Source of the DNA: Sinonovacula constricta
Taxonomy: Eukaryota; Mollusca; Bivalvia; Cardiida; Solecurtidae
Length of the DNA: 64,000 nt
Assembly (NCBI GenBank): GCA_007844125.1
Contig: CM017566.1
Coordinates: 57,478,970 to 57,542,969 of the forward strand
Reading direction: 5' to 3'
Part shown: positions 47,501-62,500 of the stretch, piece after piece
Numbering within the stretch: position 1 is the stretch's first letter
Layout of the letters: each line of letters starts with the position of its first letter
The notes under the pieces: model-generated
What the model saw: only the letters and a program-made list of their open reading frames with translations
Database searches by the model: none
What the model was told of the DNA's origin: nothing
Program-made: the position numbers and the translations under genes

Positions 47501-50500
47501 TAAGGTTATTGACACACACAAAATGAAACACTTTAGTGCATTTAAAAAAATATCAATAATATTAATGGCAGCAAATGCTTATATGATCATTTTGACTTAG
47601 AATTTTAAATGACAAACATTAAAAAATATATTTAAATAAAAATTGTAAATTCTGCTTTAAAGATGCCCTTTTATGGCCTCATAATTGCAAATGACATGAC
47701 CCCCAGCTTGCAAAAATACTATTTGAACTATTTTGTAAAATAAACAGTTTTGTGAAAAAATAAACATCCCCACCATTGCCTGCCACTACTTGCACCCTCC
47801 GGCACCTGTCACTATTATGTGACTGTTAGACCCCAATTGTTGTGAGCCACTCACTAAATACAGCTATCAATACACCACGATTGTTATGAAGTGATGGTGC
47901 TCGAAGTTTAAATAAATATAACACATGTGGCATAATAACCCAATTAATGTCCTATTTGTACTTCAATATGTGCTGAAATTATAACAGAGAATGCCCAACC
48001 TGTTACACAAGATGAGATATCATGGTTGAACTTTTGACAGCATGAAATAATAGTTATAGATAAAGTTCATTTATATATGAAACTTTTCCTGCTAACAAAA
48101 TGTTAAATAATTTTATAGATTGATTAATTTGGTTTAACAGTCTTAAAGTTTCAGAGATTTGTTCACGTTAAGTGACCGGACCTGGTAGCGCAATTGGTAG
48201 AGCGTCGGCTCCAGGTATGGGAGGCCCCAGGTTCGATCCCGGGTCTCGACATACCAAAGTCGTTAAAAATGGTAGTGGTATAGCTCCCTTGCTAACCCTC
48301 AAGCAAATATAAGGGTAGTTCCACTACTGGTTAGCCCGGTGTCAGGATTATGTGACTGGGTGTGGTATCATGCCAGGTTTTCACGGCATGCTATACACAG
48401 TGAAGGCAGCACTATAACTGCTTCAAGTGGACACCATCTCCAGATAACTGAAATACTGTTGGTGGTATGATAAACCCAAAAAACAAACAAACAAACAAAT
48501 CACGTTAAGTGAATATAGTGTGTTTGTTTAACTATGATAGGATGCTGTGACATCCTGACTTTATGCGACACACAACCTGTCTTATTTTCTAGGCAAAGGC
48601 CTGACCAGTCATGGAATTTTCCACCTAAATTAACTATTAGCCAAATAGACATATTACTACCATTTTTAACTCATTTATGAATTACGAGAGCTTTTTCCCT
48701 ATCTGAGCATTGCTGTCATCCTCATGTTTTTGTTTTGCATGCCAGTTCTATCATCCACTCTTCACAGCTGGTTAATATGACCTGGCCTTGGTTTGAACCA
48801 GTGGCTTACAATACTGATTCCTTACACTTTACTTATTGGGCTACTAAGTTGGTATATGTATAGATTTGTGCATATTGGGTTCTTATAGAACCATAAAATA
48901 TAATATGCAGACTAATCTTAGATCACTGTAACCTCAGGAGAACAGTAGGTAGTCGGTCGGCACCTGGTACAGATGGCTGCTGGTTCAGTTCCTGGACTTA
49001 GAAAGTACTAAGAATTGATTTGCACCTTTGCATGTTGATGCAAAGAGATGGTTCAGAATTTGTATGGAATAGTGTGGCATAAGAAGTAATAACAGAGCTT
49101 TTTCCATTTAGTTCACTGTTCACAATGTCAGAATGGTTATCTCAGTTCATAACAATTAAGCTTCTGTGACTTATGAGTTTTTATAGGCAGTAAAATTCTT
49201 AAATATATATTAAGGCCATCAGGTTATATGTTCAGTATGAAAAGGTATTCACAAATGATTAATTGATTTCTTATTCTTACAAGTACATATCAATTAATAC
49301 TTAGATATAATAAAAATCAATAAGGCGTTTATGTCAAATGTAATTGACTATGTATAAAAAGGGGGAAGAAACCTAAAAACTATTCTTAAGAAAATCATAC
49401 CTTTAAAATTTATTTTTGCAGTGTGTTAATTTTTTTATCTTTTGAATCACTAATCGTTTTTGCATTTAAATGAGAAAATTGTGCACACCATTTTGTCTTA
49501 TTTAGGAAACTTTGTATTATAAAAACAAAATCTCCTTATTTTGACGCCTTTCTTGCATTTATTTTGCCACAAAATAATAGACAACAATATAATATGTAAA
49601 ACAAATTCTTTATTTAACTTTTGAATGTTAAGGTAAAGATCCTACCCCAGTAAATGTATTTGTCAGTCATGACATGTCAGAATTAATCATGTCATGATTA
49701 AGGAAATTTGCATTTGTTTTTAACCATGTCATAATGACTGGAAGAATATTATGAATCTTTATACCTTACAAAATAAAAGCATAATTTTGCTACTGGAGGT
49801 TAAGGAAAACTTACATTTTGTCTAAGATCTTTAGAAAATGGTTTCATAAAATTAGATAATGAATCCTTCAGTTCATTGATTTGGATGAGTTTTGTTTGTT
49901 CAGTAAGAGCTTACAGATGAAAGGGAGAATATAATCCATAGATCTCTTCAGCATATATATTACCTAATAGTAAGGTATACTCTGTACCCTTATCATGCCA
50001 GACTTGTCTATAACTATCTTTTACGTTCTTTAAGTAATGCTGCCTACAACTTTATGCTCAGGAAAAATATGTGACAATAAATAACCACACTAAGCAGAAA
50101 GCAGTGTAGATCCTGATCTAACATCTCCCACTGGAAACTGGTTGATCTGGATTCACAGTTGTTGGATCCACAGTTGTTGTCTAAACCAGGTCTATGCATA
50201 TTGAGCACGTTAAGAATTACAGAAACAGAACAATCCAAATATTTAAATGGAAAAAACCACTGAGATTTACTGAGGTAAATATTGTTGTGCGTAGAAGAAT
50301 AATTTGATTTGTTTAATAACTTTGACATGAATACACAATGATATACCTTGGTGTGTGTGCAACCGTACATGTAAGATTAAATAAATAACTTTGACATTAT
50401 TACACAATGATATACCTTGGTATCTGTGTAACCATACACATAAGATTAGTTTAATAACTTTGACATGAATACACAATGATATGCCTTGGTGTGTGTGCAA

Positions 50501-53500
50501 CCATATCTGTTAGATTAGTCAAATAACTTATACGTGATTACACAATGAAATACCTTGGTATCTGTGTAACCATACACATAAAATTAGTTTAATAACTTAT
50601 ACATGATAACACAATGATATACCTTGGTATCTGTGTAACCATACACATAAAATTAGTTAAATAACTTATACATGATAACACAATGATATACCTTGGTATC
50701 TGTGTAACCATACACATAAAATTAGTTAAATAACTTATACATGATAACACAATGATATACCTTGGTATCTGTGTAACCATACACATAAAATTAGTTAAAT
50801 AACTTATACATGATAACACAATGATATACCTTGGTATCTGTGTAACCATACACATAAAATTAGTTAAATAACTTATACATGATAACACAATGATATACCT
50901 TGGTATCTGTGTAACCATACACATAAGATTAGTTTAATAACTTTGACATGATTACACTATGATAAACCATGGTATCTGTTTAATCATACTTGTAAGATTC
51001 ATTAAATAACTTTGACATGAATACACAATGATATACCTTGCAGTGTGTCTAACCATACATGTAAGATTAAATAACTTTGACATGATAACACTATGATATG
51101 CCTTGGTATCTGTGTAACCATACACATAAGATTATTTAAATAACTTTGACATGAATACACAATGATATGCCTTGCTGTGTGTGTAACCAACCATACATGT
51201 AAGATAAAATAACTTTGACATGACTCACTATAATATACCTTGGTATCTGTGTAACCATACATGTAAGATAAGTCAAATAACTTTGACATGAATACACAAT
51301 GATATACCTTGGTGTGTGTGTAACCAACCATACATGTAACATTAAATAACTTTGACATGATAACACTATTATATACCTTGGTGTCTGTGTAACAATACAT
51401 GTAAGATTAAATAACTTTGATATGAATACACTATGATATACCTTTATGTCTGTGTAACCATACATGTAACATTAATTAACCTTGACATGATTACACTATT
51501 ATATACCTTGGTGTCTATGTAACCATATATGTCGATTAAATAACTTTGACATGAATACTCTATGATATACCTTGGTATCTGTGTAACCATACACTTGGTT
51601 ATAGACCTATAACAACTTTAAAGCATCAAACATGAGCAATGATCCTCCCTCTCATATTAGAAATATTCAGAAGGATATTATTGTATCAAATGTATACAAC
51701 TACAGCTCAGACAACACAATTTGTGCTATTCTGCAGCACCACTGTGGATAATATTTATGGCAATTGGCATATTGAACAATGACTTTCAACATTATCTCAA
51801 ATCTCTATATTTTCATATCATAAAATGGTTTTACTCTTAATTATAAGGGGTACAAATCTTCATTATGATTTATACGTAACATTTATATGTTTCTTGTAAA
51901 CATAGAACATACATCCTTGTCAGTTTTACCACCAGCCTCGAGGTCCATTTTATCACATTCTTCTTTTAACCTGACTTCAAAAGTTCAAGTATTTGCTTTA
52001 AATAAAACAATAATTAAACTGTCCAGGATTTAAGGTAGAAATGGTTAATTATAAGTTAATGTTCTTGTTTGTACATAAGAAAATGTCATAATGATAATTC
52101 TGAGTTGAAATGTTTGGAATTTAAAACTGTGTGTTTACATGAGATTAAATTGTCACCATTAAAAAGCTAGTTTACATGTATTGATATTAGTTTGGTCCAT
52201 TTATCAGCTTTGCCGAGTGGATATTTTGCCCTCCATTTAATCAATTTTGACACCTGCAGTATGTCAGTTCTATGAGCTGAAAAGGGTTACTGGAGTAGTT
52301 TTATTTTGAAAAAAACGTAGTAAAGTACAGTTAATACACCTTAAATATATTGATTTATTTTTAATAATATAATGTCATAAACTGGGTGGTATCTTATAGG
52401 CCATGTAGTTGGGCTCATACCTGTGGCATTGCCCCAAGCCTGTTTTAAAGGCATCAAAATTGAAGTAGTTAATTGTGATATGTCTTTATTGATGTACAAA
52501 AATATGGCCTTTTACAGAGAAAACTGCAAATATGCCTGGCAGGTTCAGAATACCAATATTAATGCCAACTTTATGAGTTCAATAAAAGGGTTTGCTCAAA
52601 GATGAGGCGATGCATAAACCTGATGGCATATAACTTTGTGTCTTAGCTGTGTTTGGGTGGGTTTGGGTTTTTTCGGCTAGTAGGGTATAGGTGATTCTAC
52701 CCAGACATTTGTCTATGGTCTCTTTACTAACTACAGCTAAACCTCACCAGAATGGCAAAATTGTTTAAATGTGATACATGTAAAATATCAAGCATTCACC
52801 ACTGCACTGCACTAAAACTAAACCTGCTTCATCTTAGACTAACAGGTCACCAATCTTTATCACCAAAGAGGAAATATGGAAGAATAAATGAACATACCAT
52901 CTCGGTGGACCAAGGAAGACATGGTCTGTGTGTTTCGAAACTGACTTGAAAGTATGCAGTCTGTCCTGCCCTCATCTGGTGACCAGAGTGGCATGGAGAG
53001 TGTGTGTAAGACACTCTTGCTGCCATCTGCTTTCACCAGAAACTTGGACAACCAGAGCAGAAAACTAAAACATTTATCAGACAGCCCAGATTTTACATTG
53101 TCTCTATCTCTCATTCCAGGTTGGTGAGCTCGAAACACAGCTGAAGGAGCTTGAGGCAGAGAGAAAGAAGGAGAAGGAGCAACATGAGAAGGAAAAAGAA
53201 GGATTTGTCAGTCCAGGTAACTGTTGTTTTTTAATAGAAAATTCAAAATACTGTATATATATATAGTCTTAATGACTTAAACTTAACTGTTGACTTAAAT
53301 ATCCCATGACCACTATATAGGTTCAGTAAATTTTCACTAAATATATTTTCAGTAATGTTTTCAAGCTGAATTGTGAATGAAGATCACATTGGCTAGATTT
53401 TATCTTGATATTCAATTCATTGTTTAATCCCATTGGCTAGATTACAATATCTAATTTAACCAATCAGATGCTTAACAATGGTCAGTTGTATTACCTAGAC

Positions 53501-56500
53501 AGCCACTATATTTAAATTTCCACATTTATGACAGAAAAATATATCTTCATATGTTTATAATCCCCATGACCTTGAATGAATTCAAACACATAAATGCATG
53601 ATGTACTTGAATAAACAACTATGTTAATTTTACCGAAACACTCAGTTTTACCTTATTTTGTTGTCAAATTAGTTGAATTAAACTAAATGTTCCTGTCCAT
53701 TTGCAATTATTTTTAACTTCTGTCTGAATTCAAAATATTATGTAATAAATATAAGGATGGAATCTCAATCCTTGAATGTTCCTTGATGTAAATGTACATA
53801 GTGAAGCATAGTGAAGCCATGGGATAGCTGCAAATGTAGTAGTTAAAACTTGAAAACAGAACTATGAAATGGTTCAAATCAAGTCTTATGAAGTATGCAT
53901 TCAAAGATGAATTTGACATATTTTGTCAAAGGTGTTTTTACCTTGTTTATGTATAATTTTATACAAATGAAAGACATATATGAAAGGTGTTTTTGTATTG
54001 TGTGCATTCCTTTTACCATTTAGATGTATCTGAAGAGGGGATCTCTCCCTTTATGAATAGTCTTATATCGCCCAGATGTAAGTTGTCTCCCCTTACTTGT
54101 GGTGATTGGTAGAGTTATATCATCATCAGCAGTAGCAGCAGAAGCAGCAGATGCAATGGCAGTAGTAGTTTCATTATGATCAACCTGTAGTCATTTTGGA
54201 GTCAGCATTTTCATCCTTTATGTCATTTATATTCAATCATCATTTTATTATCATCATAAGCGGCAGCTGCACCTTTCCCATGATTATCATGCCCATAGTT
54301 ATTCTTAAGAAAGGTATCACTTGTTTATCTCTATCTTATCCTACACATTGATGGTGTTGCACACTGTAGATTTAAAACAGTTAATAAAGATCATAATTTT
54401 ATTTATTTATTTTTGTTTGTATTTGTAGATGGTTTTTATGTTTACACTTAGGCTGACTAATCTTCTTTAATTTGGAAGGTTTTCATTACCATGTTTTAGA
54501 TTTATTGAAGACTCAGTTTCTGTTTAACTTACACACTTTCTGTTTATGTTTACAATATTACAATAAGGTTATTGGTTCCCTTTGTTGCAGTTTTTGTTGT
54601 GTGTGTGTGTGATTGTTCAGGCACTTAATATTTATTGTTTGTTCTTTGGTTCAATTAGTGGCACTGGTAGATTTTTTATTGTCTTGGAGATCCTGTAACT
54701 CGGTGTTATGTTTAATGTTTAATATTTTTTTCAATTATGTTATTATTATTTATATTAAGCAAATAGTTAATAATACAATGATGATATATGTATTATTTAT
54801 GTATACTTGGTTAATGACTAGGTAGGTTTATATTTTTTAAGAAAAAAATGACTTTCTTAATTAAGTAATGTGAAAATATTCTTTAGCGTAATGTTTTCAC
54901 AAAATAATGTTGTTGTTTTGCATTTATTGTAGATATTATAGTTACTTTGTATTCATAAAATAGATATACTGTTACTGCATTTTAGATTGATTTGTTTTTC
55001 CCCTAATTTTAAATGCATCCAATATATATTTTACAAAGTATAAAATGGTTTCCAGTAGTCACCAATATACTAGAACTAAGTTTGAATCATTAAGCTTATA
55101 AAAAATGCAACTGGGATATAACTTAAGTTAAGCATGTGTATTAGAACTGAAGTTAGACTACTGTTGCTTTAACAATGTTAGTTTTAGATTATTGATAGAA
55201 TACTTTCTTGTTTATAGCCATAATTTAAGTTTTATATACAATTTACTTTTTAAATTTAACTTTTTATCCCAGTGTACAGAGGGGTTATAAACATATTAAA
55301 ACATCAGGATTTTTATTTCTTTTTTAAATTAGTTAGAATAGTGTTTTGTGGATATTTTCAGATGGTGTTACATTTTCATAATATAGTGTTAGTTCAGCTT
55401 GTTAACAAATTTATATATAAAAGATATTATCATAGTTGCATATATTTAATTATTTCAGGAACTTTTTTTTGACATTTTGACTGATAAAAAAAACTTCGAC
55501 ATTACTGCATCTGACAAAAATATTACTGAATAATGAATATGAATTATCTGTAACAGTAGGGTAATTTTTTTAGTAAATTTACTTTTTTAATACTTCAGAT
55601 TTATTTTTAACTTTTTTTGTTCTAAATTGACCTTTTAACAGACCCAAGAGCATCACCACGGCAACGGCCTCCTAGTCCTGCAAGGTCACCTAACGATGTG
55701 GCACTACGTCAGATCATTGCAGAGAAAACCAAGTTGGAGGGAGAGATACTTGGATACAAGCAGAAGATTCGAAACCTGGAAGGAGAAATTACTAGTCTCA
55801 ATAATAAAGTATGCCTTTCAGGTTGTGTTTTTATATTTGGATCATAATTTACTGATTTTATTTAATCAATCATCTCTGATGTTGCTGGTGTAAAGGCACT
55901 GATGATAAATTGGTTTTCTGTCAATATGATTATTATTTGGTTATTTACAGTTTGCCATAATCATGTCAGTTAGATCCACATATCAAACCTACATTGGACA
56001 TGGCGACCTTGTGCGCACCTTGTGACACTCCTCAGTTGATATAAATTTCAATTAAAGTTTGCAAACTTACAATTTTTCACAAGTGTTGTCAGTGCACAGC
56101 ATGCTGAATGTATTCCTGCTGAACATTCCCCATCTTGCAAATGTGGCTCGGGTCTAAACTAAGTTTACAGAAAAAAGTCACGCTGTGTCACAAATGTATG
56201 TCACGCTGCAGCCTATTCTTTAATTATGCAAGTTTTGCTAAATCATTCAGTTAATTATTTGCAGGTGTCATCTATGGAAAAAGAAACTGAGGAGTCACAA
56301 ATGAATATATCACAGCTGCAGATGAAAAACAAAAGTCTGAAAGCCGAGCTAGAAGAGATGGAACAGCAGTTAGAAGAGACAGAGGTAAGAAAAGAATCGG
56401 TGCTATAGATAAAGGGAGAATGTCGGATTTTAGGTGGAAATATATGCTGTAATTCTTCACCAAAGGTTGTATTGTATGTATTTGATAATAGTGTCAGGGA

Positions 56501-59500
56501 CAGTTCATTTGTGTACCAAGTTTGTATTGTTTTACGGCGAAATAAGGAAATTAGTGTGAAAAATATTTCCTACAGTTAGATATCTGTAAGGGCTCTAAGT
56601 GATAAGGGATATTTGCCTAGCAAAGATCATTTTTCTTTCAACATTTTGCCACTGGCATTGTCTCATTGTGGCAATTTTCAAAAAAACAAATGGGGATGCC
56701 TATGACTAAGTAGTTGCCAGTATGAAACACTTCAGTCTCCTCAGACCCTTCATGTGGGGCAAGAACTTCCTTGAGATGAGGTCTGTTCTGCACCACTTGT
56801 TTTTTCTTAACATTTACCTCAGGTCTTCCTCAACCAATAATAAGCTGGAGATCACCAATATGACAAGAACTGTGTCTTTTCTGATGTACTTTAAAAACAA
56901 AACAACCAGTACATACAATATAGATATTGGTTAAGAACTGTAGAATATATTGCAGTACCTAATCTGAGTTGTTCCCCTTTTCTGAAGCATTTTTTAATCT
57001 TTCTGTTATTCTTTATTCAAAAGATATGGGGTCACTAGAGTAGAGATGTTTTATATATTTTTTATTTTTGTATATATGGTTTTTAAGCATGTTTTTTATC
57101 CCTGGATTTTGTTCTCTTTCTTAATTTCTTGAAGTTTTATACCTTTTGACTTTTACATAAATGAAATGAATTTGTAGCAAGTAATTTCTCCTTCAGATCA
57201 TATAGTGTGGAAATTGCTTTTGATCATATTTTCTCATTTATTGATTCATGGAATGTAAATGTTATTTAACTGCAAATCATGCTTCATAACATCTTTAAGT
57301 TATAATTGTTTGTCTTCTTATTAATTAAATGTATATGCAAATTAATGCCAAACAATGCTTGATAACTGCTTTAATTGCTGACTTGTTTGTTTTCTGCTGC
57401 TATAGACAAAGGTAAGATGGAATTCCTGTAGAAGAGAAATATCTATAACCTGACCAATATATGAAGTGTAATAAATATGCAGTACCAATTAATTATAATA
57501 TTCATGGGTGCAATGAATATGCAGTACCAATTAATAATTTTGGATGTCAGTTTACTAAAAGGTAACATAGACTAGTATCATTTAATTGTATAGTGGTCTA
57601 TAATTTGGATAGCTTTTTTCATATTTGTGATACTATTTGTTGTGAACCTTATTTCTTAATAAGAGATTTTATAATAGATTTTGTGGGCATCTTGATCTAG
57701 TGGTTAAGATGTTGTACTCCAGCTTGGAGGGTCCTCGAAACTGACCACATGATGCTAGTACTTGAGCAAGACTACTTACTCCTCATTGCTCCTGAGTACA
57801 TTGCTCCAGGAAGTGGACAGTCGAGAGAGATTAATATAAGTTGGAAGAACTTGTTTCCCAATCAACTTTCAATAAATAGGTTTAAACTAATAATAGATTC
57901 CTTCTGATGAATAGTTTGCTATTTAATGGAAATCAGTTTAAAAATCAGTACACTTAACTCTTTTTTGTCGTTGTCTTCAAAAACAGAACCGTTACAGAAT
58001 TGTGCACACAATTAATTTCTAAATGGTGAATAACCTTTTTTATATTCCTTACTTTAGGAAGATTTAATCATGTTCAACATTTATACATAATATCTGACAT
58101 ATTAATGAGAGCAAACAACTGTTACCCCTTAGTTATCTAGCATCCCTTACTTAGTACATAGAAACAAATATACAGTCTGCAATATTTCCCTACTTTTAAT
58201 CATAATGTATTAAGCAAAATTCCTGAACAGAAACATACTAAAACATAATAAAAACATATTTTTTACAGTAAATATGTTCTTACTTTTATGTAAAGTTAGA
58301 TAGAAAATATTGCTATTCATTAACATTGTTGCCCATTTTATTGCAAAACTCTAAATAACATTACAAAAATCAGGATCTATTCGAAGTGAGATGTTACAGT
58401 CATGTTTGTACTGTAATTACAACATAAGCTGAAAACTATTTGCAATTGTTCTTTTAGAATTCATGCAACAATCTAACTTAAGTGTATCCAAAACACTTTC
58501 CTGAACTTAAAGTTAAAAGGTATCCTGTTTTATTCATTTACATCTCATTTTCATTCCCTTTATGGGGGTTAGTAAACATTTTTTTTATAATTGTCAATTT
58601 AACGTTCTGTCATCTGTAAAACTATGTGTATACCATTGTTGCTATGTTTTTTGTCTCAAGCCTTTATTTACTAATCCTTATCTGGCTTAATTATATTATT
58701 CTGCAAAATTAAACAAGAAAACATATGTGGATATTTTAATATCTTTTTTAGTAACAATAAATGTTGTTAAAGGTAACATTATACTTGTTCATTTTAAAAC
58801 ATGTTTTCATTCCATTTCACTATGTTCTCAATGATTTTGATGTTGTTTGTCTTTGCTTAAATATTTAACATAAATGTACAACATAAGATAAATCATCAGA
58901 ATCATGACTCACTATTCCTAAGCTCCTATGCTTGTATAAGTCTGGATAATATTGGTCTTCTGTTCTTCACATTGTCACCTAACTTCATTATCATTGCAAA
59001 CTAACTTCATTTTAATTGCAAGCTAGTTCTGTGTGATTGCAAACCAACCTAATTATCGATTCATTTTTAATGTTCATAAACACCTGAATAATTTATGATA
59101 AATCACTCAATAACTTGTTCATTTAAAAAATCATTTAAATATTGTCCTTTATGTTATAATTTAGATCTTATGACAAAAACAAAATGATTTGAACTGTGTT
59201 TCTACAAATTAACTTTTCACCAAACTTTAATGACATTTTTTCAATCATTAAGAAATTTCATCATCATTGTCATCATAACATTACTATAATAAAGGTAAAT
59301 TGTAAATATTAAAATCTGGATCATTTTCTTGTCTACTTACCATAATTTATATATATATATATATATAGTCCTTTATTTCTTAATTAACATTTTGTTCATA
59401 AAATTACTCTTGATGATAAAAACAAAACAAGTCGCTTGCATAATGTTGATCACAGTACGACAATAATTAATCTATTGCCCTCATTATTTCATAATGCTTT

Positions 59501-62500
59501 CCGATGTTTTTATAATGGGTAAGTCAGTGTAGCTACTTTTCCAGTTTAGGTAAAAACATGTCTTTATTACTGGTAGACAAAATAATGCTTGAATGTTTAT
59601 TAGTTTTTTTATAATGAAAACTGTATGTCTTTTATGTTTAATTACTTTGATTTGAAATAAAGTGTTTTTGTTTGCCAAATTATAAATAACAAGAACCACA
59701 TATACATTAATATAGTTCCCAATATATCCCATAATACCGGTACTCAACCAAGCCATAATTTGGGTACTCGTATCGGTGCTTTCAATACGGTGAATGTTAT
59801 GTGTACCAAACTCAACTGGCAGAAACATAACCTAGTTAACCTACCAACATCTTAAATTTTGACTACATGTTCTTTACTTTCACTAACTTTTACACTCTAT
59901 AGTAACATCTAGCAACCCCTATATAGGTTGTTGAGGAATAATATTAAGAGTTGTGAAAAAGTTTCTGTAATAAATAACCTGTAAATTTCAGCCTGAGTGC
60001 TTGATAAATGATCAGAGCTTGAGAAACTGATACATGTAAATGCTTCTGCAAGTATGGCTAGGTGTATAGGGTTATGTGTGAGAAATATTTTCATTTTGGT
60101 GCTCTTGGTACAACCTGTATATATTGGTTTTATTGCCCCAGATAAGGGAAGTAAATCACACTCAAGTGAGCAAGTGTATCACATAATTCTCAAGAATTTA
60201 AAAAAAAAAAATGTGTATTTATTGGAATTGTTACATTGAGACAATAGTAATGAGTTTAACATTTTTAAATTAGAAAAGACTGTCCTCCAATTTGGACTCT
60301 GGAAGATGCTAATATAAGTATGTCGACCCCTTTTATTGTTTCATTTGTAGACTCAGATGGAAGGAATCAAAGAGGAAAGGGACAATCTCAGAGAATCTGT
60401 GGACAACATCCAGTCAGAAGGCATGAAAACCTCATCCCATCTCTCAGAAACTTTAGAGCGACTTACATTAGAAAACAAACAATTGACCAATGAAATTGAG
60501 TCTTTGAAACAGGAAAGGGACACTATCGTCATAGAAAAGGATGAATTAGCCAATCAGAAACTAGCACTCAGTAAGACTGAGATTAAATTGACCAGTGAAC
60601 TTCAAGAAGTGAAAAGTGAATTAAATATGTTAAAATCTGCCAAAAATAGTTACAATGTTCAGAAATCTGAGCTTGAAGAAACTCAAATGTTGTTGAGTAC
60701 AAAAACTCGTGAGTTTGAAGAGGTGGCTAACACAAGTGACAAACTAAATAAAGAAAATAAGGAACTGCTTAATAAACTTGAGGTGCTACAGTCAGAGTTA
60801 GATAAGTTGCGCAAAGATACACAAGAAGGTGCAAAGCAGGAGGTGAGTTTTTCTTCATTATCTTATTCATATTTTGAATGCCTCTGGCATATCTGTCAGC
60901 CCTAAATCTTGTAAATGCATTATCGCCTGAAGCCCTAGTTGAAACTTCTCGAAACTTACTCAAAGTGCAGAAATGATAGAAGTTATTTTGTCAAAAAACA
61001 GGAAGTTGCTATGTTCAAGTTATGGCCCTTGATCTATATTTCTAAAATACAGTTATAGCCTTTTGTCTTAGTTTCTTAAAACTATTTTTTAAAGCTATGT
61101 CCTATAGATATTTTATTTAAGTTGTTGCCCATAAATATACTTGTCTTTTAGGTATGACCCATTAATCTTCATTTCATTAAACTGTTAGATCTACACATCT
61201 TTAAAAGTCAGGACCCTTAACTCTGTTTCTTTTTAAACAGATTTTATCACAGATTTGTATTTAGTAGTTAGCTATGCTAATTATCTGCATTAGCCAGTTT
61301 TCCATGGCAGGAGTGAGTCTCCACTAGTAATTATAAAATATTTGTTGTAAATAAATGTTGCTAAATGTATTACTATCTATGCATCTGTTTCCCTTTATCC
61401 AGATAATTGTGAATCACATGAGAGATCAGATTGCCAAACTAACAAAGGAAACAGAGGAACTTAAGTCTAAAATTCAGGAAAAGGTAAGGCGTCATATTAC
61501 ATTTAATGCAGAAATGAGGACTATAACTATTATTTTTTTTAAACCTTTCATCAGTTTGTTTTTATTTTTCGTTCTTGCGCTTTTCATTGCACCTTAAAAA
61601 GTTATTTTTTTCCTTATTTTCATAGTTTATGCCAGTCTTTAAATCAATCTCTTGACTACTTATATCATTCTAAAAATACAGTAATGGCTGTAAAACACTT
61701 AAGTGAGATATAGGAAACTACCTCACAATAAATGTTGTTGTTATTTTATTGATACACAGTAATGTTGCAGTTGTATTGTATAGTTATAGTTGTGTGATCA
61801 CTTCTGTTGTTGTTCCCACTGCCATGATTGTATAAGGATGTTTTTGTTTTGTTTTGCATGTTTTATCACCCTGAGCATGTTTTTTAATCTTATTTTATTA
61901 ATACAGGAAGGTGAATTTGAAGAATCAGAAAAAATGTAAGTACTTGTTTTTCATGTTTTGAGTTACTTTAAATATTTATCAATCTTGGAAAAATCTTCAA
62001 ATACCGTAATTCATTCATTAGGCTGTCAGTCTGTAAATCTTAAACATTTAAATGGCATTTGACTTATTTTTTTCCAAGAATAAAATAAAAATAGTGATAA
62101 CTTGACAATTAAATGATAGAGGTGGGGCACTATGGGTAAAACAGTAGTTAAAACTTGTAACTCCTACAAACCTTATTCCCTCACTGTGTGGGTTCATGGC
62201 CAAGTCAGGTGAAAGGTTTTCATGTAGTAAGGTGTATAAGTGCACCATTGGTTTAACCCAGACCTTTGGTGTCTTTTTCCACTTATTATAGTTGGACATA
62301 ACTATTTACTAGACTGGCGTCAGTGAAATGTATAAAAATAAAACAGAACTGAAAAAATATTATTGAAGCAGTGAATTAATGGAAAGAGTATTTGTTAAAA
62401 AACACACACACAAAAAGAGGTCTTAATTATTGTTAAGTGGTGACAATTTCAAGCATAAACAATGGCTAAAATTTATGATTTAGTCAAGATTCTTGCAAAG

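Larger units (their letters stand above)
42023..50265 (+). other. First part of intron 4 (11.1 kb), repeat-rich, no host gene seen
   Basis: Contains the dispersed TTATGGCCC-type repeat, a SINE-like fragment at 43437, a long (TA)n at 44469 and the SINE at 48176, listed separately. The ORF at 45728-45982 has odd Cys/Trp content and no splice or family support, so I treat it as chance. Confidence 0.55.

Noticed and set aside
50044..51465. Minus-strand ORFs with repeated CMVTQIPRYIIVLSC
   Set aside because: Artefacts of the 69-bp satellite.
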